A stretch of 38,228 nucleotides of DNA from GCA-020356105 sp964347475 (GCA_964347475.1 CAYFYY010000039.1:1-38228), one strand, 5' to 3'; positions 1 through 7,907 are shown, counted from the stretch's first letter. The notes: a model not told the origin generated them from the letters alone. Translations and numbers: made by a program.

Positions 1-605
1 TTGAACACCTCGCCGCAGCCGGTCAGCGTGCCACCGGTACCGACGCCGCACACCAGCACGTCGAACTTGCCGCCGGTGTCCTTCCAGATCTCTTCCGCCG
101 TGGTCTTGCGGTGGATCTCCGGGTTGGCGGGGTTCTCGAACTGGGACGGCATCGCCGCGTCCGGCAGCGAGGCGATGATCTCCTCGGCCTTGGCGATGGC
201 GCCCTTCATGCCCTGGTCCGCCGGTGTGAGCTCGAGTTCGGCGCCCAGCAATTTCAGCATCTTGCGCCGCTCGACGGACATCGAGTCCGGCATCGTCAGG
301 ATCAGCCGATAGCCGCGCGCGGCAGCGACGAATGCGAGCGCGATGCCGGTATTGCCGGATGTCGGCTCGACCATCACGGTGTCTTTCTTCAGCGCGCCCT
401 CGGCTTCCATCGCATCGATCATGGCAAAGCCGATGCGGTCCTTGACCGACGCCAGCGGGTTGAAGAATTCGAGCTTGCCAATGATGTCGGCATCAACCCC
501 GGCATCGGCTGCCAGTCGCGAAAACCGCACGAGCGGCGTCGCGCCGATGGTCTCGACGAGGTTCTCGTATATCTTGCCTCTGAATTCCGGAGCGCCCGAA
601 TTCAT
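1..605 (-). CDS. cysK: cysteine synthase A (O-acetylserine sulfhydrylase), C-terminus cut off by window edge
   Basis: PLP-dependent enzyme that makes L-cysteine from O-acetyl-L-serine and sulfide in the cytoplasm. About 201 N-terminal residues are present; the family is usually 300-330 residues, so about one third lies outside the window. Visible features are the PLP lysine in NPLASVKDR (K55), the substrate-binding loop PTSGNTG at about 81-87, and the glycine-rich phosphate loop GVGTGGTLTG near residue 190. The start is the ATG at 605, 17 bases after the stop of an Rrf2-family regulator on the same strand, so the two are probably co-transcribed. Cystathionine beta-synthase is a related fold, but the residues seen fit CysK. 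The family call is firm; the paralogue (CysK or CysM) is slightly less so. Confidence 0.93.
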   Translation of the reverse strand, partial: MNSGAPEFRGKIYENLVETIGATPLVRFSRLAADAGVDADIIGKLEFFNPLASVKDRIGFAMIDAMEAEGALKKDTVMVEPTSGNTGIALAFVAAARGYRLILTMPDSMSVERRKMLKLLGAELELTPADQGMKGAIAKAEEIIASLPDAAMPSQFENPANPEIHRKTTAEEIWKDTGGKFDVLVCGVGTGGTLTGCGEVF

Positions 606-622
606 CCTGTTCCCCTTCTGCA

Positions 623-1075
623 TCAAATCGTGAAATCTATGCTCTTCTTCGAGCGACTGTCGATGCCCGCCTCGCGCGCCGTGCGGCAGAGGTTCTCGAC
701 GCTCACTGAATCCAGCTTGACCAGCGCCTCTTCCTCCAATTCCTGCCACAACGGCTGGAGCACAACGCGCCCCAGCTCCGATCCGGTATCCTCGTCGCCC
801 GAATCCTCGCCGTCCATGCCGGCAACGATCCGTACGATCTCGCCCAACGAGATGCGCCGCCGTTCGCGCGCAAGCCGGTAGCCGCCACGCGGGCCGCGCA
901 CACCACGCAGGACATCGGCGCGGACCAACTGTTGCAGGACCTGTTCGAGATAGCGCCGCGGAATCCCTTGGCGTTCGGCAATATCCTTGCTCTGCACCGG
1001 GTTCACCCCTGAATTGTACGCGATGTCGACCACCGCCTCGATCGCAAACATGAGTTTTCGGGTAAGCCGCAACAT
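623..1075 (-). CDS. Rrf2-family transcriptional regulator, probably of cysteine/sulfur genes
   Basis: A 150-residue winged-helix regulator of the Rrf2 family. The N-terminal helix-turn-helix runs over about residues 1-65, including the recognition segment IPRRYLEQVLQQL and the family-typical GPRGGYRLA at about 61-69. The only cysteine is C130, so the three-cysteine iron-sulfur cluster of IscR or NsrR cannot form. That fits the cluster-free branch that includes CymR, which controls cysteine metabolism. It lies directly upstream of cysK, which supports a role in sulfur control; this is inference. The ATG at 1075 was chosen because it begins the family's normal N-terminus and lies 5 bases after the dut stop; a longer in-frame reading to 1168 would run inside dut. 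Confidence 0.88.
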   Translation of the reverse strand: MLRLTRKLMFAIEAVVDIAYNSGVNPVQSKDIAERQGIPRRYLEQVLQQLVRADVLRGVRGPRGGYRLARERRRISLGEIVRIVAGMDGEDSGDEDTGSELGRVVLQPLWQELEEEALVKLDSVSVENLCRTAREAGIDSRSKKSIDFTI

Positions 1076-1080
1076 TCGTC

Positions 1081-1548
1081 TTACATCCCCTTCGTGCCGG
1101 TCGACCCAAAGCCGCCTGGACCGCGATGTGATGCCGGAAGGTCCGCGTCGGTCGGGACCTCGCGCCATACGCTGCGCGTTACGGCGGCAATCACCATCTG
1201 CGCGATTCTCATGCCGCGCGTGACGGTAAAAGACCGGGTCCCCAGGTTCGCCAGAATTACCTTCACCTCACCCCTGTAGTCGGCATCGATCGTGCCCGGG
1301 CTGTTCAACACCGTGATCCCATGTTTCAGCGCCAGGCCGGAGCGCGGCCGCACCTGCGCCTCGTATCCGGGCGGCAGGGCGATCGCCAGTCCGGTCGGGA
1401 CCAGGCTGCGCCCACCGGGCGCAAGCGACAGCTCGCCATCGATCGCCGCCAGAAGATCCATGCCCGCACTGTCCGCCGTGGCATAGTCCGGCAGCGGGAG
1501 GTCGGCGCCGTGCGGCAGACGCGCCACCGAGATCGCTATGGCGCTCAT
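1081..1548 (-). CDS. dut: deoxyuridine 5'-triphosphate nucleotidohydrolase (dUTPase)
   Basis: Trimeric dUTPase of 155 residues that hydrolyses dUTP to dUMP and pyrophosphate, keeping uracil out of DNA and feeding dTMP synthesis. All five family motifs are present in order: SAGMDLLA (27-34), RPRSGLAL (67-74), GTIDADYRGE (85-94, with the catalytic aspartate), RIAQMV (114-119), and the glycine-rich C-terminal arm RGPGGFGSTGT (142-152) that closes over the substrate. The start ATG overlaps the coaBC stop in an ATGA arrangement, which indicates translational coupling. The pairing of coaBC with dut is common in proteobacteria. Confidence 0.97.
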   Translation of the reverse strand: MSAIAISVARLPHGADLPLPDYATADSAGMDLLAAIDGELSLAPGGRSLVPTGLAIALPPGYEAQVRPRSGLALKHGITVLNSPGTIDADYRGEVKVILANLGTRSFTVTRGMRIAQMVIAAVTRSVWREVPTDADLPASHRGPGGFGSTGTKGM

Positions 1549-2792
1549 GAGGCGTCAGTGAAATGGGCTGCGATCCGCTCGGCCAGCCGCCGGGCTACAG
1601 CTTCCTTGGACATCGGCGGCCAATCCTCCACGCCGCCGTCGTCGAGCAGATGGATGACGTTGCGGTCACCGCCGAACGTTCCGCTTCCCGGCGAAACGTC
1701 GTTGGCGAGCATCCAGTCGGCGCCCTTCTTCTTGCGCTTGGCCTTCGCATGGGCAACCACCTTTTCGGTCTCGGCGGCGAAGCCGATCAGCAGCCCGGGC
1801 CGCATGTTGTCGGCCAGGGACAGCGTGCGCAGGATGTCGGGGTTCTCGACAAGCTCCAACGTGCGGGGGCCGCCACCATTCTTCTTGATCTTCTGCACCG
1901 CCTCGTCGCTCGTACGCCAATCGGCGACTGCGGCGGCGCACACCGCAACATCCACCGGTAGCGCGTTGCGGCAGGCTTCCAGCATTTCGCGTGCGCTCAC
2001 CACGTGGACCACGGTCACCCCGGGCGGGTCGGCGAGGCCGGTCGGTCCGCTGACGAGCGTCGTGTTCGCGCCCAGATCCGCGAGCGCCCGCGCGATGGCA
2101 TGGCCCTGCTTGCCGGATGAGCGGTTGGCGATGTAACGGACGGGATCGATCGCCTCGTGGGTCGGCCCGCTGGTGACCAGCGCCCGGCGGCCCGACAGTG
2201 GACGGGGCCGATCCGGCGCCCCCTGAGAAGGGGTCATCACGGCCGCATCGCCCCGGAAATAAGCTTCGATGGCGCCCAGAATCTCGTCGGGTTCGGCCAT
2301 TCGACCTTCGCCGAATTCGCCGCAGGCCATGTCACCGACCCCGGGTCCGACCCGCATCACGCCGCGTGTCGCCAGTGTCCCTATATTGGCGCGGGTCGCG
2401 GGATGCTCCCACATCCGCACGTTCATCGCCGGCGCCACAAGTACCGGCTTGTCGGTGGCAAGCAACAGCGTCGTCGCAAGGTCGTCGGCTATGCCGCCGG
2501 CCATCTTGGCGAGGATGTCGGCCGTCGCGGGTGCCACCACCAGAAGATCGGCGTCGCGCGACAGCTCGATGTGGCCCATCTCTGCCTCGGCGGTCAGCGA
2601 AAACAGGTCGTCATACACCGTATCGCCGCTGATCGCCGCGAGGCTGAGCGGTGTGACGAATTGGGCACCGGCCCGGGTCAGCACGCAGCGCACGGCGACG
2701 TTGCGTTCCTTCAGCCGGCGGATCAGTTCCAGCGTCTTGTAGGCAGCGATGCCACCCGCAACGATCAGCAATATGCGTTTGTCCGTCGACAA
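1545..2792 (-). CDS. coaBC: bifunctional phosphopantothenoylcysteine decarboxylase / phosphopantothenate-cysteine ligase
   Basis: Bifunctional coenzyme A biosynthesis enzyme of 415 residues. The N-terminal CoaC domain (about 1-185) binds FMN and decarboxylates phosphopantothenoylcysteine. It shows the active-site histidine in EMGHIEL (H74), the PAMNVRMW motif (121-128), and the flap cysteine in MACGEFGEGRM (C157). The C-terminal CoaB domain (about 200-415) couples cysteine to phosphopantothenate and shows SGPTHEAIDPVRYIANRSSG and the AAVADWR and KIKK motifs. No ATG fits. The TTG at 2792 has a GGGAG ribosome-binding sequence 10 bases upstream and gives a normal N-terminus; a TTG at 2819 is the alternative. 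The stop overlaps dut by 4 bases. Confidence 0.95.
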   Translation of the reverse strand: MSTDKRILLIVAGGIAAYKTLELIRRLKERNVAVRCVLTRAGAQFVTPLSLAAISGDTVYDDLFSLTAEAEMGHIELSRDADLLVVAPATADILAKMAGGIADDLATTLLLATDKPVLVAPAMNVRMWEHPATRANIGTLATRGVMRVGPGVGDMACGEFGEGRMAEPDEILGAIEAYFRGDAAVMTPSQGAPDRPRPLSGRRALVTSGPTHEAIDPVRYIANRSSGKQGHAIARALADLGANTTLVSGPTGLADPPGVTVVHVVSAREMLEACRNALPVDVAVCAAAVADWRTSDEAVQKIKKNGGGPRTLELVENPDILRTLSLADNMRPGLLIGFAAETEKVVAHAKAKRKKKGADWMLANDVSPGSGTFGGDRNVIHLLDDGGVEDWPPMSKEAVARRLAERIAAHFTDAS

Positions 2793-2865
2793 TGGTGAAG
2801 CGCTCCCGAAATTTCTCAATGCGCCGGACCGACCGGCGAAAACTACAACATGGAACTGTGATAAT

Positions 2866-2894
2866 TAAATAACCGACCTTCGCCGTCGCGGCAA
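2866..2894 (-). promoter_or_regulatory. candidate sigma-70 promoter for coaBC-dut-Rrf2-cysK
   Basis: On the minus strand TTGCCG (2889-2894) is followed after 17 bases by TATTTA (2866-2871), about 75 bases upstream of the chosen coaBC start. Hexamer matches are only moderate, so this is a candidate based on position and spacing. Confidence 0.35.
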
Positions 2895-2923
2895 CCCCGG
2901 CATGCGGGCGCGCGGGAAAATCG

Positions 2924-2949
2924 AATTTGACTTAATTTTGAGTTAAATT
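2924..2949. promoter_or_regulatory. AT-rich inverted repeat containing a TTAA-N7-TTAA (CtrA-like) site
   Basis: The arms AATTTGACTTAA (2924-2935) and TTGAGTTAAATT (2938-2949) are inverted and match at 10 of 12 positions across a 2-base spacer. Inside, TTAA (2932-2935) and TTAA (2943-2946) are exactly 7 bases apart, the spacing of the alphaproteobacterial CtrA box. It lies in the 214-base spacer between ubiB and coaBC, about 30 bases upstream of the candidate -35. The pattern is directly visible; binding by CtrA is inference. Confidence 0.4.
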
Positions 2950-3006
2950 CCTTACGCCTGCGTACCGATCCCCGGCCGGGAACGGTGTCAGCCCGCTGAT
3001 CGGCGG

Positions 3007-4548
3007 TCAATCGACCAGAGCCAGCACCGCCAAGGTCGCGATCGCCACTGTCGCGACGGCGGCGACGATGATCGGCCACGGACCGCGCTCGCCTGCACGC
3101 AGGGCTTCAACGGTATCCGGATGCAGGCGGATGCCACCCTCATCGATCATCCGGCTCGCGTGATCCAGTCGGTCAAGCAACGCCGGCAGTCGTTCGACCT
3201 GCAGCAAGGCGGTCTCCGCCGCGTCCCGAAGTCGCGCCTCGGGACCGCGGTTGGCGCGCATCCATTCCTCGATCAGGGGCTCGGACAGCACCCACATGTT
3301 GACGCCGGGATCGAGCTTGCGGCTGACGCCCTCGGCAACCAGCATTGTCTTCTGCAGCAGCAGCAACTGCGGCTGCGTTTCCATCTCGAACTGCTCGGTG
3401 ACCTGGAACAGATGAGCCAGCAACCGGGCAAGCGAGATCTGCTCGAGCGGCTTTCCGAACACCGGCTCGCCGATCGAGCGGGCCGCCTGCATGAAGGCCT
3501 CGCGGTTCTTGTGGCCGGGGACGTAGCCGGCTTGGAAGTGCACATCCGCAACCCTGCGGTAGTCGCGCCGCAGGAAAGCCAGCAACATGTCCGCGAGATA
3601 ATTCCGGGTCCTGCGGTCGAGCCGGCCCATGATGCCGAAATCGACCGGCATGAGCCCACCATCCTCGCCGACGAACATGTTGCCGGGATGCATGTCTGCA
3701 TGAAAGAACCCGTCGCGGAATACCTGGTAAAAGAAGATCCGGGCCGACCGTTCGATGATGTCGCGGGGATCGAGTCCGGCTGCGACGAGTTGGTCGACCT
3801 CGTCGATGCGGATGCCGGCCACCCGCTCGGTCGTCAGGACACGCCGGCTGGTGCGCTCCCAGTCGACCGCCGGGACGCGCAAATCCGGATCGCCCTCGAA
3901 GTTCGCTGCGAGTTCGACCGCCGCAGCGGCTTCGAGGCGCAAGTCCATTTCCAGGCGTACGGTCTCCTGGAAGGTGCGCACAACCTCCACCGGCTTGAGC
4001 CGGCGGAACGGGGGATGCGCGCGTTCGACGAGTCGCGCGACCCACAACATCAGATCGATGTCCTTCGCCAACTGCGCGGTGACGCCGGGCCGCAGCACCT
4101 TGACGGCAACCTCGCGGCCGTCGGTGGTGGTCGCGAAATGCACCTGGGCGATCGATGCCGCCGCAATCGATTCGGACTCGAAATGATCGAACAGCTGCGC
4201 CAGCGGCGCGCCGAACTCCTCCTCGATGATCGCACTGGCCTGGTCCGATGGAAAGGGCGGAAGCTGGTCCTGCAAGGCCGAAAGATCCGCGGCTATCTCT
4301 TCGCCGACCAGATCGGAGCGCACCGAGAGCGCCTGGCCAAGCTTGATGAATGTGGGCCCGAGCGCATTGCATGCGGCAGCCAGCCGCTCCCCCGGGCGAC
4401 CAGGTACTTTGCGGCGCGAAATCAGCCGCACCAGCGCCATGATGCCCGGCGCAACGCCGAGCTGTTCGAGCGGAAACAGCGCGTCGTGCTGCGCCAGCGT
4501 GCGGGCAATCAAGAGCAGCCGGAACAAATTGGCGACCGCCGTCAGCAT
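3007..4548 (-). CDS. ubiB: ubiquinone biosynthesis atypical kinase/ATPase UbiB (ABC1/ADCK family)
   Basis: A 513-residue UbiB-family protein, needed for ubiquinone synthesis as an atypical ATPase that supports the Coq/Ubi enzymes at the inner membrane. It has the family's KxGQ motif in FIKLGQALSVRSD (K69-Q72), the nucleotide-binding lysine region GREVAVKVLRPG, the catalytic HADMHPGN segment, and the metal-binding VDFGIMG. The C-terminus carries a hydrophobic stretch (WPIIVAAVATVAIATLAVLA), consistent with the family's membrane anchor. The ATG at 4548 lies 5 bases after the ubiE stop, so the two genes form an operon; an upstream in-frame extension through ubiE was rejected. Confidence 0.95.
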   Translation of the reverse strand: MLTAVANLFRLLLIARTLAQHDALFPLEQLGVAPGIMALVRLISRRKVPGRPGERLAAACNALGPTFIKLGQALSVRSDLVGEEIAADLSALQDQLPPFPSDQASAIIEEEFGAPLAQLFDHFESESIAAASIAQVHFATTTDGREVAVKVLRPGVTAQLAKDIDLMLWVARLVERAHPPFRRLKPVEVVRTFQETVRLEMDLRLEAAAAVELAANFEGDPDLRVPAVDWERTSRRVLTTERVAGIRIDEVDQLVAAGLDPRDIIERSARIFFYQVFRDGFFHADMHPGNMFVGEDGGLMPVDFGIMGRLDRRTRNYLADMLLAFLRRDYRRVADVHFQAGYVPGHKNREAFMQAARSIGEPVFGKPLEQISLARLLAHLFQVTEQFEMETQPQLLLLQKTMLVAEGVSRKLDPGVNMWVLSEPLIEEWMRANRGPEARLRDAAETALLQVERLPALLDRLDHASRMIDEGGIRLHPDTVEALRAGERGPWPIIVAAVATVAIATLAVLALVD

Positions 4549-4553
4549 GAGGG

Positions 4554-5315
4554 TCAGATCCGCCAGGCCGAATGGATGGCGGCGATGCCGCCGGACAGGT
4601 TGCGGTAGGTCACCCGGGCGAGGCCCGCGGCGTTGATTCGCTCTGCGAGTTCTTCCTGAGCCGGAAAACGCCGGATGCTCTCGGCCAGATATTCGTATGA
4701 CTCGCGGTCGCCGACCACCCACTCGCCGAGCGCCGGGAGCACCGAGAAGGAATAACGCTCGTAGAGCGGCTCCAGCCATGGCCAGGCAAGCCGGCTGAAC
4801 TCCAGGCACAGAAACCGGCCACCCGGCTTGAGGACGCGCCGCGCCTCCAGCAGTGCCGTGTCGATTCGGGTTACATTGCGCAGGCCGAACGCAATGCTGT
4901 ACGCGTCGACGCTGGCGTCCGCAACCGGGAGCGCCTCGGCGTCGCCGACGACCCATGCGATTCCGTCGACTATGCCGCGGTCGATGGCGCGGTCGCGGCC
5001 GACAATCACCATCTCCTCTGTCAGATCGCACACGGTGACCGCGCCGCCGCCGCGCTCGAGGAATCGGAACGCGATATCGCCGGTACCCCCGGCGACATCC
5101 AGCAGGTGCATATCGCAGCGCGGCCGTAGCAGGTCGATGAACGCCGCCTTCCACAGCCGGTGGATGCCGAGCGACATCAGGTCGTTCATCAGGTCGTAAC
5201 GGGTGGCGACGCTGTCGAACACGCCGCGAACCAGGCGCGCCTTTTCATAGGCGGGCACTTCGCGAAAACCGAAGTCTGCAACGTCTTCGCCGCGTTTGCG
5301 TCCGGATTTGGGCAT
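4554..5315 (-). CDS. ubiE: bifunctional demethylmenaquinone/2-methoxy-6-polyprenylbenzoquinol C-methyltransferase
   Basis: SAM-dependent class I methyltransferase of 253 residues that C-methylates the quinone ring in ubiquinone synthesis. The N-terminal signature VFDSVATRYDLMNDLMSLG (about 32-50) is typical of UbiE/COQ5, motif I is LLDVAGGTGD (71-80), and the C-terminal half has the family segment RRFPAQEELAERINAAG followed by LSGGIAAIHSAWR. It is the first gene of ubiE-ubiB. It is divergent from mutM across a 116-base spacer (5316-5431), in which I could not identify a convincing promoter. Confidence 0.96.
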   Translation of the reverse strand: MPKSGRKRGEDVADFGFREVPAYEKARLVRGVFDSVATRYDLMNDLMSLGIHRLWKAAFIDLLRPRCDMHLLDVAGGTGDIAFRFLERGGGAVTVCDLTEEMVIVGRDRAIDRGIVDGIAWVVGDAEALPVADASVDAYSIAFGLRNVTRIDTALLEARRVLKPGGRFLCLEFSRLAWPWLEPLYERYSFSVLPALGEWVVGDRESYEYLAESIRRFPAQEELAERINAAGLARVTYRNLSGGIAAIHSAWRI

Positions 5316-5431
5316 GGCCGCGACGATAGCGCAGGCGTGCCGCGTTTGCTAAAGCATTTTCCGCCTGCGTCGAATTGCTGTCAGCCGTCGCAGGCGCCGA
5401 CCGAGATTCGATTTGCGCAATGGTTCCGCCG

Positions 5432-6262
5432 ATGCCCGAACTCCCCGAAGTCGAAACCGTCCGTCGCGGATTGCAGCCGGTCCTCGAAGGGCGGGTGCTG
5501 ACCGACGTCGTCCAGCGCCGGCCAGACCTCCGATTTCCGCTGCCGCCGCGCCTGCCGGCGCGGTTGCGTGGCCGCCGGGTCATCCATATCGGCCGCCGCG
5601 GCAAGTTCCTGCTCGTCGAACTCGATGATACCGAGGTTCTGCTCCTGCATCTCGGCATGTCGGGCCGGCTGATGATCCACCGCGAGGTCGTCGCGCCGCC
5701 GGGCCGCCACGACCATCTCGACCTCGTGACCGACGACGGCGTGACCGTGCGCTTCAGCGATGCGCGCCGGTTCGGAATGGTCGATTTTGCGCCGCGGGAC
5801 AATCCGGAGGCTCACCCGCTGCTGGCCGGCCTCGGACCGGAGCCTCTGGGCAATGCGTTTTCCGCCGCCATGCTGACGTCGGCGCTGGCCGGCCGGCGCA
5901 CATCGATCAAGGCGGCGTTGCTCGATCAGAGGACAGTTGCCGGGCTCGGCAATATCTATGTCTGCGAGACCCTGTTTCGCGCCGGGATTTCGCCGCGCCG
6001 GAGCGCACATACTGTTGCCGGGGTCCGGGCCGAGCGCCTGGTGACGGCCATCCGGGACGTGCTCTCCGCCGCGATCGCCGCCGGCGGTTCCAGCCTGCGC
6101 GACTATGTCCAGGCCAGCGGCGAACTCGGCTATTTCCAACACAGCTGGCAGGTCTACGACCGCGAGGGGGAGGCGTGTCTGAGGCCCGGCTGTCAAGGAA
6201 GGATCCGCCGCCTGACCCAGTCCGGCCGCTCGACTTTCTTCTGCGCGGCGCACCAAAGATGA
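5432..6262 (+). CDS. mutM: bifunctional DNA-formamidopyrimidine glycosylase / AP lyase
   Basis: Base-excision repair enzyme of 276 residues that removes 8-oxoguanine and formamidopyrimidines and cleaves the abasic site. The start at 5432 is fixed by chemistry: after Met removal the chain must begin with the catalytic Pro (P2) and Glu (E3), as in MPELPEVETV. The conserved lysine is in GRRGKFLL (K58), and the helix-two-turn-helix region includes LLDQRTVAGLGNIYVCE. The C-terminal zinc finger (residues 249-276) has C249, C254 and C271, but the fourth ligand position is histidine (H274) instead of the usual cysteine. The family call is secure. The location next to ubiE and enoyl-CoA hydratase is a common alphaproteobacterial arrangement. 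Confidence 0.97.
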   Translation: MPELPEVETVRRGLQPVLEGRVLTDVVQRRPDLRFPLPPRLPARLRGRRVIHIGRRGKFLLVELDDTEVLLLHLGMSGRLMIHREVVAPPGRHDHLDLVTDDGVTVRFSDARRFGMVDFAPRDNPEAHPLLAGLGPEPLGNAFSAAMLTSALAGRRTSIKAALLDQRTVAGLGNIYVCETLFRAGISPRRSAHTVAGVRAERLVTAIRDVLSAAIAAGGSSLRDYVQASGELGYFQHSWQVYDREGEACLRPGCQGRIRRLTQSGRSTFFCAAHQR

Positions 6263-6263
6263 T

Positions 6264-6291
6264 TTGCCCGTCGCAGCGTTGATGCTATAGC
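6264..6291 (+). promoter_or_regulatory. candidate promoter for the small exported protein
   Basis: TTGCCC (6264-6269), 16-base spacer, TATAGC (6286-6291), immediately after the mutM stop and just before the start at 6299. Each hexamer matches the sigma-70 consensus at four of six positions. A transcript from here would be nearly leaderless, which lowers confidence. Confidence 0.3.
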
Positions 6292-6298
6292 AACGGCC

Positions 6299-6661
6299 AT
6301 GTTGCGGATTGCCGGCATCGTCATCGTATTGCTGGCGCTGACCGGCGGGACCGAGCCGGCCGGCGCCGCCGACTTCTTCGAGCTGCTGGAAGATGTCCCG
6401 GTGATGCCGGGCCTGCAGCCGGTTGAGGACGCCGGAATCGAATTCGACACGCCTTCGGGCCGCATTGTCGAGGCCTACGCCATCGGAGCCACCAGCCGGC
6501 GGGCGGTGCGGGATTTCTACCGTCGCACGCTGCCGCAGCTGGGCTGGCAGGCCGGCGCCGGCGACGCATTTCTGCGCGAAGACGAATCGCTGAGCATCGA
6601 TTTCTTTGGCACCGACGGCGCGCTGACCGTCCGCTTCACCGTGGCTCCAGCCGTCAACTGA
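6299..6661 (+). CDS. small exported protein of unknown function
   Basis: A 120-residue protein that I do not recognise as a named family. Residues 1-23 look like a Sec signal peptide: an N-terminal Arg, a hydrophobic core (IAGIVIVLLALTGG), and an AGAA-type cleavage site before DFFELLEDV. The mature part, about 97 residues, has no cysteines and no membrane segment. It contains the segments VPVMPGLQPVEDAGIEFDTPSG and AVRDFYRRTLPQLGWQ, with alternating polar and hydrophobic residues that suggest a compact alpha/beta fold. It is probably periplasmic. It lies between mutM and an enoyl-CoA hydratase gene on the same strand. Codon choice resembles that of its neighbours, so recent transfer is not suggested. 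Confidence 0.75.
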   Translation: MLRIAGIVIVLLALTGGTEPAGAADFFELLEDVPVMPGLQPVEDAGIEFDTPSGRIVEAYAIGATSRRAVRDFYRRTLPQLGWQAGAGDAFLREDESLSIDFFGTDGALTVRFTVAPAVN

Positions 6662-6733
6662 AAACGCCCGCCGACGTCGCAAATCGCGCACGTAGTCCGG
6701 GTCGGCAGACCCTCATGCAAGGAACTTTCAACG

Positions 6734-7510
6734 ATGTCATATGAATTCATCCTCGTCGAAAAACGTGAGGCGGTGGGCCTGATCACGCTGAACCGACCGG
6801 CGGCGCTCAACGCGCTGTGCGCGGCTCTGATCGACGAGCTGGGCCAGGCACTGGACGATATGGAGGCGGATGACGGTATCGGATGTATTGTGCTGACCGG
6901 CTCCGAGAAGGCCTTCGCGGCCGGCGCCGACATCAAGGAGATGCAGGCCAAGAGCTATATGGACATGTATCTGTCCGACTTCATCACCAAAGGCTGGGAG
7001 CGGGTGACCGTCTGTCGAAAACCGACCATCGCTGCGGTCGCGGGATATGCGCTGGGCGGTGGCTGCGAGATGGCGATGATGTGCGATTTCATCATCGCCG
7101 CGGATAACGCTCAGTTCGGGCAGCCGGAGATCACGATCGGTACGATTCCCGGATCCGGCGGCACACAGCGTCTGACCCGTTTCGTCGGCAAGTCCAAGGC
7201 GATGGAGATGGTCCTGACCGGCCGCATGATGAACGCGGATGAGGCGGAGCGTTCCGGCCTCGTGAGCCGCGTCGTGCCAGCGGCCAAGCTGATAGAGGAC
7301 GCCGTGCAAACCGGCGCAAAGATCGCCGCGATGTCGCGTCCCGCGGCGATGCTGGCGAAGGAAGCCGTCAATCGGGCGTACGAGACCTCGCTTGCCGAGG
7401 GCGTCCGGTTCGAGCGTCGGCTGTTCCATTCGACCTTCGCGACAGAGGATCAGAAGGAAGGCATGGCGGCATTTACGGAGAAGCGCAAGCCGAACTTCCG
7501 GAACCGCTAG
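6734..7510 (+). CDS. enoyl-CoA hydratase (crotonase superfamily)
   Basis: A 258-residue crotonase-fold enzyme that hydrates trans-2-enoyl-CoA to 3-hydroxyacyl-CoA in beta-oxidation or related acyl-CoA degradation. The oxyanion-hole segments are AFAAGADIKEM (60-70) and GYALGGGC (104-111). Both catalytic glutamates of true hydratases are present: E112 in GGCEMAMMCD and E132 in QPEITIGTIPGSGGTQ. This argues for real hydratase activity and not an isomerase or decarboxylase. The ATG at 6734 has AAGGAA about 9 bases upstream. The substrate chain length cannot be read from sequence. The gene's position before rpsT-dnaA is shared by many alphaproteobacteria. Confidence 0.93.
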   Translation: MSYEFILVEKREAVGLITLNRPAALNALCAALIDELGQALDDMEADDGIGCIVLTGSEKAFAAGADIKEMQAKSYMDMYLSDFITKGWERVTVCRKPTIAAVAGYALGGGCEMAMMCDFIIAADNAQFGQPEITIGTIPGSGGTQRLTRFVGKSKAMEMVLTGRMMNADEAERSGLVSRVVPAAKLIEDAVQTGAKIAAMSRPAAMLAKEAVNRAYETSLAEGVRFERRLFHSTFATEDQKEGMAAFTEKRKPNFRNR

Positions 7511-7540
7511 TCCACGGGGTCGCCGGCACCGGGACGAGGC

Positions 7541-7569
7541 TTGACGGGGTTCGTTCGACCCTATATAAA
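7541..7569 (+). promoter_or_regulatory. sigma-70 promoter for rpsT
   Basis: TTGACG (7541-7546), 17-base spacer, TATAAA (7564-7569), 44 bases upstream of the rpsT start. Five of six positions match at each hexamer, with ideal spacing, as expected for a strongly expressed ribosomal protein gene. Confidence 0.75.
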
Positions 7570-7612
7570 CCGCCGCCTTGACGCGATTCATAGCAGTGTT
7601 TGGAACGGATAC

Positions 7613-7876
7613 ATGGCTCATCACAAATCGGCCAAGAAACGATTTCGTCAGACCGTCCGGCGGACCGAGACCAATCGCAACCGGATCAGCCGAATTCGGA
7701 CTTTCGTCAAGAAATTCGAGCTCGCTGCCGTAAGCGGCGACAAGGATGCGGCCCAAGCGGCGTTGCGTGCCGCGATGCCGGAACTGCAGCGCGGCGTCAA
7801 CCGCGGTGTCATCCACCGCAACACGGCGGCACGGAAGATTTCGCGTATGTCGGCGCGAGTGAAAGCGCTCGGATAG
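7613..7876 (+). CDS. rpsT: 30S ribosomal protein S20
   Basis: An 87-residue basic primary-binding protein of the small ribosomal subunit. The N-terminus MAHHKSAKKRFRQTVRR and the C-terminal HRNTAARKISRMSARVKAL are characteristic of S20. The ATG at 7613 was chosen because the protein begins MAHHKSAKKR; an upstream in-frame start at 7541 would lie inside the promoter. The gene has its own promoter and is closed by a strong terminator, so it is probably a single-gene transcript between the enoyl-CoA hydratase and dnaA. Confidence 0.98.
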   Translation: MAHHKSAKKRFRQTVRRTETNRNRISRIRTFVKKFELAAVSGDKDAAQAALRAAMPELQRGVNRGVIHRNTAARKISRMSARVKALG

Positions 7877-7907
7877 CGCACTGGGACGGCTCTCTGCGAC
7901 ACAATAT

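Noticed and set aside
3121..4608. Long plus-strand open frame opposite ubiB
   Set aside because: Shadow of a conserved gene on the other strand; no recognisable domain.
4549..5154. N-terminal extension of UbiB through ubiE
   Set aside because: It is the other frame of ubiE, with arginine-rich composition typical of antisense or shifted frames in GC-rich DNA.
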